A stretch of DNA of 64,000 nt from CAZLPZ01 sp964607245 (lineage in GTDB: Bacteria > Pseudomonadota > Alphaproteobacteria > Micavibrionales > Micavibrionaceae). The notes under the pieces were generated by a model. The model was given only the letters and a program-made list of their open reading frames with translations, was not told the DNA's origin and searched no databases. The translations under genes were made by a program, and so were the position numbers. The stretch is from contig CAZSIB010000001.1 in assembly GCA_964607245.1 (NCBI GenBank), positions 62,001 to 126,000 on the forward strand, written 5' to 3'. How positions within the stretch are numbered: the stretch's first letter is position 1; each line of letters begins with the position of its first letter. Shown in pieces: positions 44,801-52,502 of this stretch.

Positions 44801-45589
44801 ATGTTACCATCCACACAAAACGGGCAGCGCCACGAACAGGGTTTTACCCTGGTCGAACTCGCGATCGTGCTGGTGATCGTCGGTCTTTTGATCGGCGGGA
44901 TCTTGAAAGGCCAGGAATTGATTGCGTCCACGCGTGTGACGTCGACCGCTGCGCAGATCCGCGCGATTGAAGCCGCGACAAACAATTTCTATGACACATT
45001 CGGATCCATGCCGGGTGATTTGGCGAACCCCGCAGCGCGTTTACCGAACTGCGCGACAGCGTTAAGTGTCTGTCTTGTTGGTGGGGCAAACCTTGGGAAT
45101 GGTCGTATTGACTTTGTTCCGGGTGCTATTATGGCTGCTGGCGGTGAGAATACGGGATTGTTTGCGCAACTTGCTGCAGCAGATCTTATTGCCGGTGTCG
45201 TGCCAACGGTGAACGTTCTTCAGCCGGGTGCAGGACTTTTGGGAACCCCAATTGGGGCGGGAACCTTCTATCGGGTTGGAAACCATGGGGGGGGTGGTGC
45301 TATCCTTGGTGGTGTTGCTGTGTCTGGTCCTGGGCATTATTTAGCATTAGCGGCCGTCGCTCCTGGTACGGCTATAGATACAGCTCCTCTTGAGGCTGCT
45401 GCGGGGATTCAACCCAAGGCCGCACAAAAGATTGATGCGAAATACGATGATGGTGTTCCTGGGACCGGTTCTGTGGTTGCAGCAAATACCACGGCCAATA
45501 CTGCGGCGAACGGTTGTGCGACCGCCGCGAACTATAACAGCCAATCTGTTGCGGCGAAGTGCGGTCTTTACATCCGCTTCTATCAATAA
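44801..45589 (+). CDS. Type IV pilin-like prepilin
   Basis: A 262-residue prepilin. The leader ends in Gly14 before FTLVELAIVLVIVGLLIGGILKGQELI, with the conserved Glu at +5 after cleavage and an N-terminal hydrophobic helix. The mature part is Ala/Gly/Asn-rich, long for a minor pilin, with Cys pairs (NCATALSVC; GCATAANYN...KCGLYI). AAGGAG precedes the ATG and a strong terminator follows. It is probably the major pilin or a pseudopilin of the adjacent PilT/PilU-secretin system; no prepilin peptidase gene is in the window. Confidence 0.88.
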   Translation: MLPSTQNGQRHEQGFTLVELAIVLVIVGLLIGGILKGQELIASTRVTSTAAQIRAIEAATNNFYDTFGSMPGDLANPAARLPNCATALSVCLVGGANLGNGRIDFVPGAIMAAGGENTGLFAQLAAADLIAGVVPTVNVLQPGAGLLGTPIGAGTFYRVGNHGGGGAILGGVAVSGPGHYLALAAVAPGTAIDTAPLEAAAGIQPKAAQKIDAKYDDGVPGTGSVVAANTTANTAANGCATAANYNSQSVAAKCGLYIRFYQ

Positions 45590-45605
45590 AGCTTAATTGA
45601 CACGC

Positions 45606-45640
45606 AACCCCCCGGGTCTCTCTCGGGGGGTTGTTTTTTT
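45606..45640 (+). terminator. Terminator after the prepilin gene
   Basis: AACCCCCCG, loop of about 9 bases, CGGGGGGTTG, then TTTTTTT. Lies 17 bp after the pilin stop and just before the convergent asnB end. Confidence 0.9.
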
Positions 45641-45642
45641 GC

Positions 45643-47568
45643 CTATAAATACGCCTGAACCCAACGACCCAGAACATAAAGACGCCAGAGGGTTTGCGGG
45701 GCCGGGGCCACACCCGTTTGATGCCCATCCCAAATGGCGCGGATCGCGTGTTCGTCGATGCCGAGTTGTGCTGAAAGACGCCCTGAAAAAAGGACGGATT
45801 CAACACGGGCGCGGAGCGGCCCCTTGATCCAATCGCCGATGGGGACCGCAAAGCCTTGTTTCTCGCGTTCGAACAAAGCGGTCGGAACATGACGTTCCAG
45901 AACGCGTCGTAACATATACTTTCCTGTGCCATGGCGGATTTTGTCATGCAAGGGGAGCGCCCAGGCATGGAGGAAAACCTGGGGATCGAGAAGGGGGGCC
46001 CGCGCCTCAAGCGAGACCGCCATCGTCGCGCGGTCAACCTTGGTTAAGACATTATTGGGCAGGTAATGAACCGTATCCGCAAACATCATCCATTCGGGGA
46101 TTGTCAGGTTTGTGGGCCAGTGGCTGGAGGTGCGGAAAGGGTATCCGGCAAGCGGTGTGGACAGATGCGTGATCGCGTTTTCTTCGGCCATACCGACAAG
46201 AAATTCATAGGCATCGGGAAGATTCCCCATGTTCAAAAGACCCACGAGTTTTCTGTACCGCGCGGCCTGTTGCGGATGATGCGCCAGAAGGCCCGATGAC
46301 AATTTCAGGATGGACCCAAGAGCCGGGCGGAAAGCATGGGGCAGGATCATCATGCCCCGTAAAATGCGCTGCATATGCGTATGGCGATAGTACCCCCCGA
46401 AAAGCTCGTCCCCGCCGTCACCGGATAAGGCCACGGTGACATCTTGGCGCGCAAAACGGGAAACGACATACGTGGGAAGAAACGATACGTCCGCCATCGG
46501 TTCGTCACAAAGATGCGGAAGATCATCGATGATCGAGAGCGCGTCATCCGTCCCAAATATTTGGGTGTGGTGATCAGTGCCCAGATGTGCAGCAATACGT
46601 TCCGCCGCGATGGACTCGTCATAACCTTGTTCCGAAAACCCGATACTGTACGTTTTAACGGCGCGGTCGCTGTTCTTTTGCATGAGCGCAGTGACAAGGG
46701 ATGAATCAATCCCGCCAGATAAAAATGCGCCCAAGGGAACATCGGCAATCATCCGGCGTTTGACGGCGTCTTCGATCACGTTTTCGGTGCGGGCGATGCG
46801 CTGGGCTTCGGTCATCGATGCAAGGGCAGGGGCGGCGGCCCGCGCCTCTTCTATTTTCCTTGCGGGCGACCAAAACGGATCCATGCGCGCGCGAATATCC
46901 ACATTCGGTTTGAGTTCAGCAAGCGGTAACGCCACGTGGCATCCCGGTGTCAGCATGGACACATCCGCGAACAAAGAAAATGGAGCAGGGATAAAACCGA
47001 AATGCAGATAGGCCGCAAGGGCCGGGGCAGAGATGTGACGCTTAAATTCCGGGTGCGCCATAAAAACGCGCAATTCGGACCCGCAGATAAAATGATCGCC
47101 GGCCCATCCGAAATAAAGCGGTTTCTTACCCAAAGGATCGCGGATTAGGTGCAGGGTTTGTTTTTGTCGGTCGTAAAGAACGATCGCGTACATGCCGCTT
47201 ATTTTTTGGCAGGCGGCGTTTAATCCATCCGCTTCAATTGCAGCCAAAAGAACTTCGGTGTCTGAACGTCCGCGAAACGTGACTCCGCGCTCTTCCAAGT
47301 CATTCCGCAGGGTTTGAAAATTATAGATCTCGCCGTTAAAAGTGATCACATATCGCCCTGTTGCCGAGATCATCGGTTGATGGCCGTCAGGGCTCAAATC
47401 GATGATCGAGAGGCGACGTTGGGCAAGGCCCAGGGGGACGGTATCATCCCACCATTCCCCTTGATGATCTGGGCCGCGGTGTTTAATCGCGCGGGTGATC
47501 GTGGACAAGATCGCGCGGGGCCTGTCCTGATCCACCTTTGGGGTAAAAAGGGCAACAATTCCGCACAT
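45643..47568 (-). CDS. asnB: Asparagine synthetase (glutamine-hydrolysing), AsnB type
   Basis: A 641-residue enzyme. The amidotransferase half starts MCGIVALFTP with Cys2 as nucleophile, and has ITFNGEIYNFQTLR and IRDPLGKKPLYFGW. The synthetase half has the PP-loop SGGIDSSLVTALM and LSGDGGDELFGGYYRH. Some AsnB paralogues act in exopolysaccharide or other amidation pathways; its neighbours do not decide between these. It lies 2 bp after mltG, so they are an operon. Confidence 0.93.
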   Translation of the reverse strand: MCGIVALFTPKVDQDRPRAILSTITRAIKHRGPDHQGEWWDDTVPLGLAQRRLSIIDLSPDGHQPMISATGRYVITFNGEIYNFQTLRNDLEERGVTFRGRSDTEVLLAAIEADGLNAACQKISGMYAIVLYDRQKQTLHLIRDPLGKKPLYFGWAGDHFICGSELRVFMAHPEFKRHISAPALAAYLHFGFIPAPFSLFADVSMLTPGCHVALPLAELKPNVDIRARMDPFWSPARKIEEARAAAPALASMTEAQRIARTENVIEDAVKRRMIADVPLGAFLSGGIDSSLVTALMQKNSDRAVKTYSIGFSEQGYDESIAAERIAAHLGTDHHTQIFGTDDALSIIDDLPHLCDEPMADVSFLPTYVVSRFARQDVTVALSGDGGDELFGGYYRHTHMQRILRGMMILPHAFRPALGSILKLSSGLLAHHPQQAARYRKLVGLLNMGNLPDAYEFLVGMAEENAITHLSTPLAGYPFRTSSHWPTNLTIPEWMMFADTVHYLPNNVLTKVDRATMAVSLEARAPLLDPQVFLHAWALPLHDKIRHGTGKYMLRRVLERHVPTALFEREKQGFAVPIGDWIKGPLRARVESVLFSGRLSAQLGIDEHAIRAIWDGHQTGVAPAPQTLWRLYVLGRWVQAYL

Positions 47569-47570
47569 GA

Positions 47571-48560
47571 TTAACGCGCCTTTTGTGGAAGGGCGCGCCA
47601 GCGGGCGACATTCGCGTTATGTTCTGCAAGCGTCTTTGCAAAGGCGTGCCCACCCGTGCCATCCGCAACAAAATACAGATCATCGGTTTGTGTCGGTTGG
47701 AAGACTGCGCGGAGGCTATCAAGCCCCGGGTTGGCAATGGGACCCGGCGGCAATCCCATGACGCGATAGGTGTTATAGGGTGAATTATTTTCCTCAAGAT
47801 CTTTTGTATATAAGGGGCGATTCAGGGGTTGTTTTCCTTGGGTAATCGCATAAATAACGGTCGGATCGGATTGTAGTTTCATGCCGAGACGCAGGCGATT
47901 TAAAAAAACGGCCGCGACGCGCGGGCGTTCATGGGCAACCCCTGTTTCCTTTTCAACGATCGAGGCGAGGGTTAGGATGTCATGGGGGGATTGAACCGGG
48001 AAATTGGGTCCGTGTGCCGTCCAGAGTTTTTGAAGCGCGTCGCGCATGGCCGAGGACATGCGGGCGATCATTTGCGCCTTGGTCTCTCCATAGGTATAGG
48101 CATAAGTTTCGGGAAGAAGAGTCCCTTCGGCGGGCAAAGGTTCAGGGAGATCGCCCTGTAACCCCTCGGCAGAAGTGAGGAGAGAAAGAATTTCTGTGGT
48201 TGTCAATCCTTCTGGAATGGTCATTTTGCGTTGGTACACGCGGCCATGCGCCATTTGATCCAGGATCGAAAAACTCGATGCGTGCGCGGCGATCTCGTAT
48301 TCCCCGGCCTGAAGCCGTGTGGCGTTCCCTGATGTGACCGCCGCCAAGAGGAAAACGGCACGGTGGCGGATGATGTTTTGTTTTTCCAGTTGCGCAGCAG
48401 TTCCGCGTAGACCGGTTCCTTTTTCAATACGGATCAATTGTGGGGTATGGGTCGGTCCCGGCGCGCGTGCAGCCGTCAGCCCCGCGCCGAAGGCCAAGAA
48501 CCCGGCGAGGAAAATAAAGAAGAAGGTGGAGAGAAGAAAACGAAAAAGACGCGCGACCAT
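47571..48560 (-). CDS. mltG: Endolytic murein transglycosylase MltG
   Basis: Inner-membrane lytic transglycosylase that cuts nascent glycan strands. 329 residues: one N-terminal membrane segment, a LysM-like region (HTPQLIRIEKGTGLRGTAAQLEKQNIIRHRAVFLL), IPEGLTTTEILSLL and the YceG core with the catalytic Glu in ASIVEKETG, then QSDPTVIYAITQG and NTYRVMGLPPGPIANPGLDSLRAVF. Fits the cell-wall theme of mreC-mrdB elsewhere in the window. Confidence 0.95.
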   Translation of the reverse strand: MVARLFRFLLSTFFFIFLAGFLAFGAGLTAARAPGPTHTPQLIRIEKGTGLRGTAAQLEKQNIIRHRAVFLLAAVTSGNATRLQAGEYEIAAHASSFSILDQMAHGRVYQRKMTIPEGLTTTEILSLLTSAEGLQGDLPEPLPAEGTLLPETYAYTYGETKAQMIARMSSAMRDALQKLWTAHGPNFPVQSPHDILTLASIVEKETGVAHERPRVAAVFLNRLRLGMKLQSDPTVIYAITQGKQPLNRPLYTKDLEENNSPYNTYRVMGLPPGPIANPGLDSLRAVFQPTQTDDLYFVADGTGGHAFAKTLAEHNANVARWRALPQKAR

Positions 48561-48595
48561 GGCACAATCATGGCAGGATTACGTGGGGGGTTCAA

Positions 48596-48635
48596 CTAAA
48601 AGAACATGGCCGAGAGTGAGAAACCCACGGCCATG
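48596..48635 (-). terminator. Likely terminator of rpsD
   Basis: On the minus strand, CATGGCCG, a 15-base loop, CGGCCATG, then TTCTTTT. It lies 28 bp beyond the rpsD stop and before mltG. Confidence 0.6.
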
Positions 48636-48662
48636 AAATAACGTAAAAAATGTAAGCCAGAA

Positions 48663-49280
48663 TTATCGGCTGTAGTATTCGACGACCAGGTGCGGATCCA
48701 TTTGGACCGGATAGGGCACGTCTTCGATTTGCGGAATACGCAGGAATGTCGCCTTGAAAGTTTTGGCTTCGGCGGTGATATATTCCGGTACGTCGCGTTC
48801 CGCGCTTTCGTTCGCGGCCATCACCATGGGGATGTTGCGCGATTTTTCTTTGACTTCGACGACATCACCGGGCTTGAGTTGATAGCTGGGGATGTTGACG
48901 GTCTTTCCGTTCACGGTCACGTGGCAGTGGTTCACCAATTGACGCGCCCCCCAGACAGTGGGCACGAATTTCGCGCGGTACACAACAGCGTCCAAACGGC
49001 GTTCCAAGAGACCGACAATGTTTTGACCCGTGTCGCCTTTTAACCGGACGGCTTCTTCGTAATACCGAGCGAATTGTTTTTCGCCAATGTTACCGTAGTA
49101 TTTTTTGAGTTTTTGTTTGGCGAGCAACTGGAGACCATAATCCGTCGGCTTGCCTTTATTCGCGCCGTGTTGGCCGGGGCCTGTTTGGCGGCGGTTATAG
49201 GGGGATTTATCGCGTCCCCACATGTTACAGCCAAAACGGCGGTCGGATTTGTATTTAAATTCGGTACGCTTACCGGTCAT
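48663..49280 (-). CDS. rpsD: 30S ribosomal protein S4
   Basis: A 205-residue S4 of alphaproteobacterial form, with NMWGRDKSPYNRRQTGPGQHG, LERRLDAVVYRAKFVPTVWGARQLVNHCHVTVNGKTVNIPSYQLKPGDVVEV (S4 RNA-binding domain) and the YYSR terminus. It nucleates 30S assembly on 16S rRNA. AAGGAT precedes the ATG. It is monocistronic, with its own promoter (49402-49429) and probable terminator. Confidence 0.97.
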   Translation of the reverse strand: MTGKRTEFKYKSDRRFGCNMWGRDKSPYNRRQTGPGQHGANKGKPTDYGLQLLAKQKLKKYYGNIGEKQFARYYEEAVRLKGDTGQNIVGLLERRLDAVVYRAKFVPTVWGARQLVNHCHVTVNGKTVNIPSYQLKPGDVVEVKEKSRNIPMVMAANESAERDVPEYITAEAKTFKATFLRIPQIEDVPYPVQMDPHLVVEYYSR

Positions 49281-49401
49281 GTTTTTGATCCTTTCATAGA
49301 TCGATTGATTTTATTGTCCCGCTGAACGCTATTGCTTGACAGACCCGAAACCAAGCCGGGCGTCACGGGGGTGGTGACACCCCCCTCGCGGGAATGGGGG
49401 G

Positions 49402-49429
49402 AATATAAGCATTTTTAGGGGGATGTCAA
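49402..49429 (-). promoter_or_regulatory. rpsD promoter
   Basis: On the minus strand TTGACA (49429-49424), 16 bp, TATATT (49407-49402). The start would be near 49395, leaving a leader of about 115 nt that contains the hairpin GGGGGTG-(4)-CACCCCC (49367-49384). Confidence 0.7.
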
Positions 49430-49553
49430 TAAAATAAGGGTTTATTTGCCTTTATTTTATATAAAATGCGTAATTTTATTACCAAATAGATAAGCTTCTT
49501 TTGTTATGATACTAGATAGGGGATGCTTAATATTTCGTGGGGGAATCAATTTT

Positions 49554-50828
49554 ATGCAGAAAATATTATCAAAATTGGCCTTTTTCCGTTCGGAATCTGG
49601 GTCTGTCATGACCCTTGCGTCGATGATTTTTCCGGTTGTTGTCGGGATGGCTGCCCTTGGGGTGGATACCAGCAACTGGATGATGGAGCGTCGAAATTTG
49701 CAAACCGCGGCGGATGCGGCCGCGCTTGCCGCCGCATGGGAAGCCGCGCGTCAAAATAATGATATAATGTAGACAGTTGCTAATACAGAAGCATCACATA
49801 ACGGGTTCTCTGCCGATCGGAACGGGGTTTTAAGTCTGTCTTTTGATGAATCAGCGCCAAATTCCTTGGGCGAGGTGACGGTCACGCTTGAACAAGATGC
49901 GCATATGTACTTTGCGTCGATTCTTTTGCCAACCGAAACGCGTATTGCCGTCACAGCCAAGGCGATTGTGACCGTCCCGAGTGGAGATTTTTGTATTTTA
50001 AGTCTCGATACGAATGATCGATGGGCTTTTCGCAACTCCGGATCGGTTAATTTGGTGATGCCCGAGTGTGGTATCGCGGTCAATTCCTATGATGAAGAAG
50101 CGATGGACGTGAACGGTTTCGTGACCATCGATGTGAAAGACATTAACATTGTGGGAGATTTGAGTATTTCGGGAGCGTCGGCCCGTGTTGAATATGAAAC
50201 GCTGAATGTCGGCACAAACGTTGTTTATGATCCGTATGCAAATTTAGAGATACCAACTTTTTCTGGGTGCAGCAGATCAGACATGAGGCATCCCACAACG
50301 ATCAACAGTACGGCCACATTAAGTCCCGGCGTCTATTGCGGTGGAATTCGGATTAGTGGTACGAACACGGTCACATTTAGCCCAGGTGTCTATATTTTGG
50401 ATGGTGGCGGATTAACCGTGACGGGGGGCGGAAGTATTGTTGCGAATGATGTGAATATCGTTTTGACCAATAGTGGCGGCTCATCCTATGGATCTTTTGG
50501 TACGATAGATATTACGGGGAATAGAGATATTTACTTCTCAGCTCGGGAAACCGGAGACTTGGCTGGGATCGTCTTTTTCCAAGATCGTCGGGCATCAGAG
50601 AGCGGGGTAAACAAAATCCTTGGCAGCAACATCGTTCAAGTAGATGGTGCCATTTATACGCCGCGGCAAGAATTAAATTTTGGAGGGAATGCGGCGGTGA
50701 CATCCGAAGTCTGTACCCAAGTTATCGGCCGTACGGTGGTGATGCATGGGAATCCGCATGTTGGATCATCGTGCGATGGAAGTGCAACAAAACCCATCGG
50801 CGTTGTGCGTGCGCGGTTGTCGGCATAA
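49554..50828 (+). pseudogene. TadG-like pilus-associated protein interrupted by an in-frame amber codon
   Basis: Reads MQKILSKLAFFRSESGSVMTLASMIFPVVVGMAALGVDTSNWMMERRNLQTAADAAALAAAWEAARQNNDIM, the N-terminal segment and AADAAALA signature of TadG-like proteins. A single TAG at 49770-49772 follows; the same frame then continues TVANTEASHNGFSADRNG... to 50828 without break, including a repeat-rich beta-helix-like part. A CAG-to-TAG change would explain it. The downstream part lacks a good start of its own. It may be a pseudogene, a readthrough or suppressed gene, or a sequencing error. It overlaps nothing and precedes two TadE-like genes. Confidence 0.75.
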
Positions 50829-50850
50829 ACTTGAAAGCAAGAGGAACCCG

Positions 50851-51339
50851 ATGAAAAGGAATCTACCTATTTATCTCAAGGACGACTCCGGGGTTTCCGC
50901 CGTCGAATTTGCATTGATTGCGCCTGTTTTGTTATTCATGTGTATCGGTATGATTGATTATGGTCTATTTATTCACGAGAAAATGCGTGTCGAGAATATG
51001 GCCCAGGCATCATCAGATTATATGATCGGTGGCGGGCAAGAAGACGATTTAACAAGTGATATCGTCGAGGCCTATGGGTCATCGACGGGCGAACCCACGC
51101 GAGAAGGTGGTGGCGGAACCAGTGAGTATCGAATTAGCGCTGAAATGCAATGTGATTGTAGCAATGGCGCGGCCAACGATTGCGGCCCTGTGAATGAATG
51201 CGCAATTAATGAAGAAGGGGGATATCGCCGCCGCTATTATGAGGTGACGGTCTCGAAAGAGTACAATACCCTTGTCCCATATCTTGTTATCCCATCCAGC
51301 ATGACGTTAACGGGGACAGCAAGAATTCAGATTGATTAA
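50851..51339 (+). CDS. TadE-like pilus assembly protein
   Basis: A 162-residue protein with the TadE signature: SGVSAVEFALIAPVLLFMCIGMIDYGLFIHEKMRVENMAQASSDYMIGGG near residues 10-60, a single N-terminal membrane helix followed by an extracytoplasmic domain with Cys pairs (MQCDCSNGAANDCGPVNEC). I start at ATG 50851 (AAGAGGAA upstream). The stop overlaps the next gene. TadE/G proteins are pilin-like subunits for Tad pili or related secretion, but no TadA/B/C gene is nearby. Confidence 0.82.
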   Translation: MKRNLPIYLKDDSGVSAVEFALIAPVLLFMCIGMIDYGLFIHEKMRVENMAQASSDYMIGGGQEDDLTSDIVEAYGSSTGEPTREGGGGTSEYRISAEMQCDCSNGAANDCGPVNECAINEEGGYRRRYYEVTVSKEYNTLVPYLVIPSSMTLTGTARIQID

Positions 51340-51770
51340 TGATGATCAGATATTTTTCAAATCTACGTCGATTTAGTTCCGGAGAAGATGGCGCGACGGG
51401 TATTGAATTCGCGTTCGTTTCGCTTGCCTTTATTGCGATGGTGTTGGGGATTTTTGAAATGGGGCGCATGCTGTGGACACTGAACAGCATTCAATATGCC
51501 TCCGAAAAAGCCGCGCGCTATGCGGTGATTGAAACATCCGAAAGCGAATCGGATATTCAAGATGCTGCGCATGACGCCATGGAAAGTATGCTGATCAATG
51601 CGGGTCCCGCAACCGTGACAACAAGTTCAGTTGAAGGGACCGGCGGAATCACAATGACAGAAGTCAATATTGTGTATCCATTTAGTATGGCGCTCCTTTA
51701 TTTTTTACCGGAGAGTATCAGGTCTTTTAATCTGAATGCGGTGTCAAGGCGCCCTGAGATGCCAGAGTAG
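51339..51770 (+). CDS. TadE-like pilus assembly protein
   Basis: A 143-residue protein whose N-terminus reads EDGATGIEFAFVSLAFIAMVLGIFEMGRMLWTLNSIQYASEKAARYAVIETSESES, again the TadE-type single membrane helix with following conserved stretch. It is coupled to the previous gene (TAATG). Together the three genes 49554-51770 form a small TadG-TadE-TadE operon. Confidence 0.82.
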   Translation: MMIRYFSNLRRFSSGEDGATGIEFAFVSLAFIAMVLGIFEMGRMLWTLNSIQYASEKAARYAVIETSESESDIQDAAHDAMESMLINAGPATVTTSSVEGTGGITMTEVNIVYPFSMALLYFLPESIRSFNLNAVSRRPEMPE

Positions 51771-51787
51771 GGGAAGGACGATCAGAT

Positions 51788-51863
51788 TGGTGGGCCCGGC
51801 AGGATTCGAACCTGCGACCAAGCCGTTATGAGCGGCCGGCTCTAACCCCTGAGCTACAGGCCC
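51788..51863 (-). tRNA. tRNA-Ile2 (anticodon CAT, lysidine-modified)
   Basis: Cloverleaf on the minus strand with GGGCCTG/CGGGCCC acceptor, anticodon loop CTCATAA, T loop GGTTCGAATCC and CCA end. The CAT anticodon with the flanking ...ATAACGGCTTGGTCGC resembles E. coli ileX/ileY rather than a methionine tRNA, so it is tRNA-Ile2 for AUA. TilS (10651-11742) would modify its C34. Possible confusion with elongator tRNA-Met is low. Confidence 0.88.
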
Positions 51864-51902
51864 CCACCAGTTTCGCCATAAAACCGTACTTCAGCCGCGA
51901 AA

Positions 51903-52502
51903 TCAAGCCAGTTTTCGTGGGATCATCCACCGGCGCAGAAGGATAGAGAACACCAAAACGGCGTTCATCGTGACCATACCGAATGAATAAATCGTCGTTG
52001 TGGGTGAGATCGCCTCGACTGCCAGTAAAACGGCAATATGCTTGAATGTCGAAATGATGTGCGTTGTGACCATTTCTTCATAGGGCTTGATCCAAGATTT
52101 TCGTAAGGTTGGGATATACCCCAAGCCGTCAATTCCCGTGACCCAGATGGCGGCGTAAAGCGGGTTTTGGGTTGCAAGCCAAATGGGAATAGCCAGTAAT
52201 GCCGCGACGAACACGACCCAATCACTGCGCGTGATGTGCTTTTCACCGTGTCGGATGGCGGCCAGCAAAATCGCGATGCAGAACAAGGTGGAAACCGCGC
52301 CGCTCCAGGCGCCCGCGCCGGCGCCTTCCAGAAACTGAATCAAAAAGGCAATGGCGGTGAGTAACGTCCAAATGATCCAGGTAAAAAGATGCGGTTTGTT
52401 CGTCCCCTTGATCGTCGCCCAAAAATAGGGTGCGAGTGAGGCACACGCCAAAACAACGCTGATCAAGCCCCAGAGTTGCGGAGAGAGAAACCCGTCACCC
52501 AT
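51903..52502 (-). CDS. Polytopic membrane protein of unknown function
   Basis: A 199-residue protein with about six hydrophobic segments and short loops (LWGLISVVLACASLAPYFWATIKG; HLFTWIIWTLLTAIAFLIQFLEGAGAGAWSG; WVVFVAALLAIPIWLATQNPLYAAIWVTGIDGLGYIPTLRKSW). The pattern PHLFTWIIWTLLTAI...GIDGLGYIPTLRKSW resembles SWEET/PQ-loop-type small transporters only faintly. Its ATG overlaps the rpoD stop (ATGA), so it is made with RpoD. Confidence 0.7.
   Translation of the reverse strand: MGDGFLSPQLWGLISVVLACASLAPYFWATIKGTNKPHLFTWIIWTLLTAIAFLIQFLEGAGAGAWSGAVSTLFCIAILLAAIRHGEKHITRSDWVVFVAALLAIPIWLATQNPLYAAIWVTGIDGLGYIPTLRKSWIKPYEEMVTTHIISTFKHIAVLLAVEAISPTTTIYSFGMVTMNAVLVFSILLRRWMIPRKLA

Noticed and set aside
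49367..49384. Hairpin upstream of rpsD as a terminator
   Set aside because: No T-run on either strand; it more likely lies within the rpsD leader.
49866..50828. Separate gene starting at TTG 49866
   Set aside because: No ribosome site, and the frame is the direct continuation of the TadG-like sequence before the amber codon.
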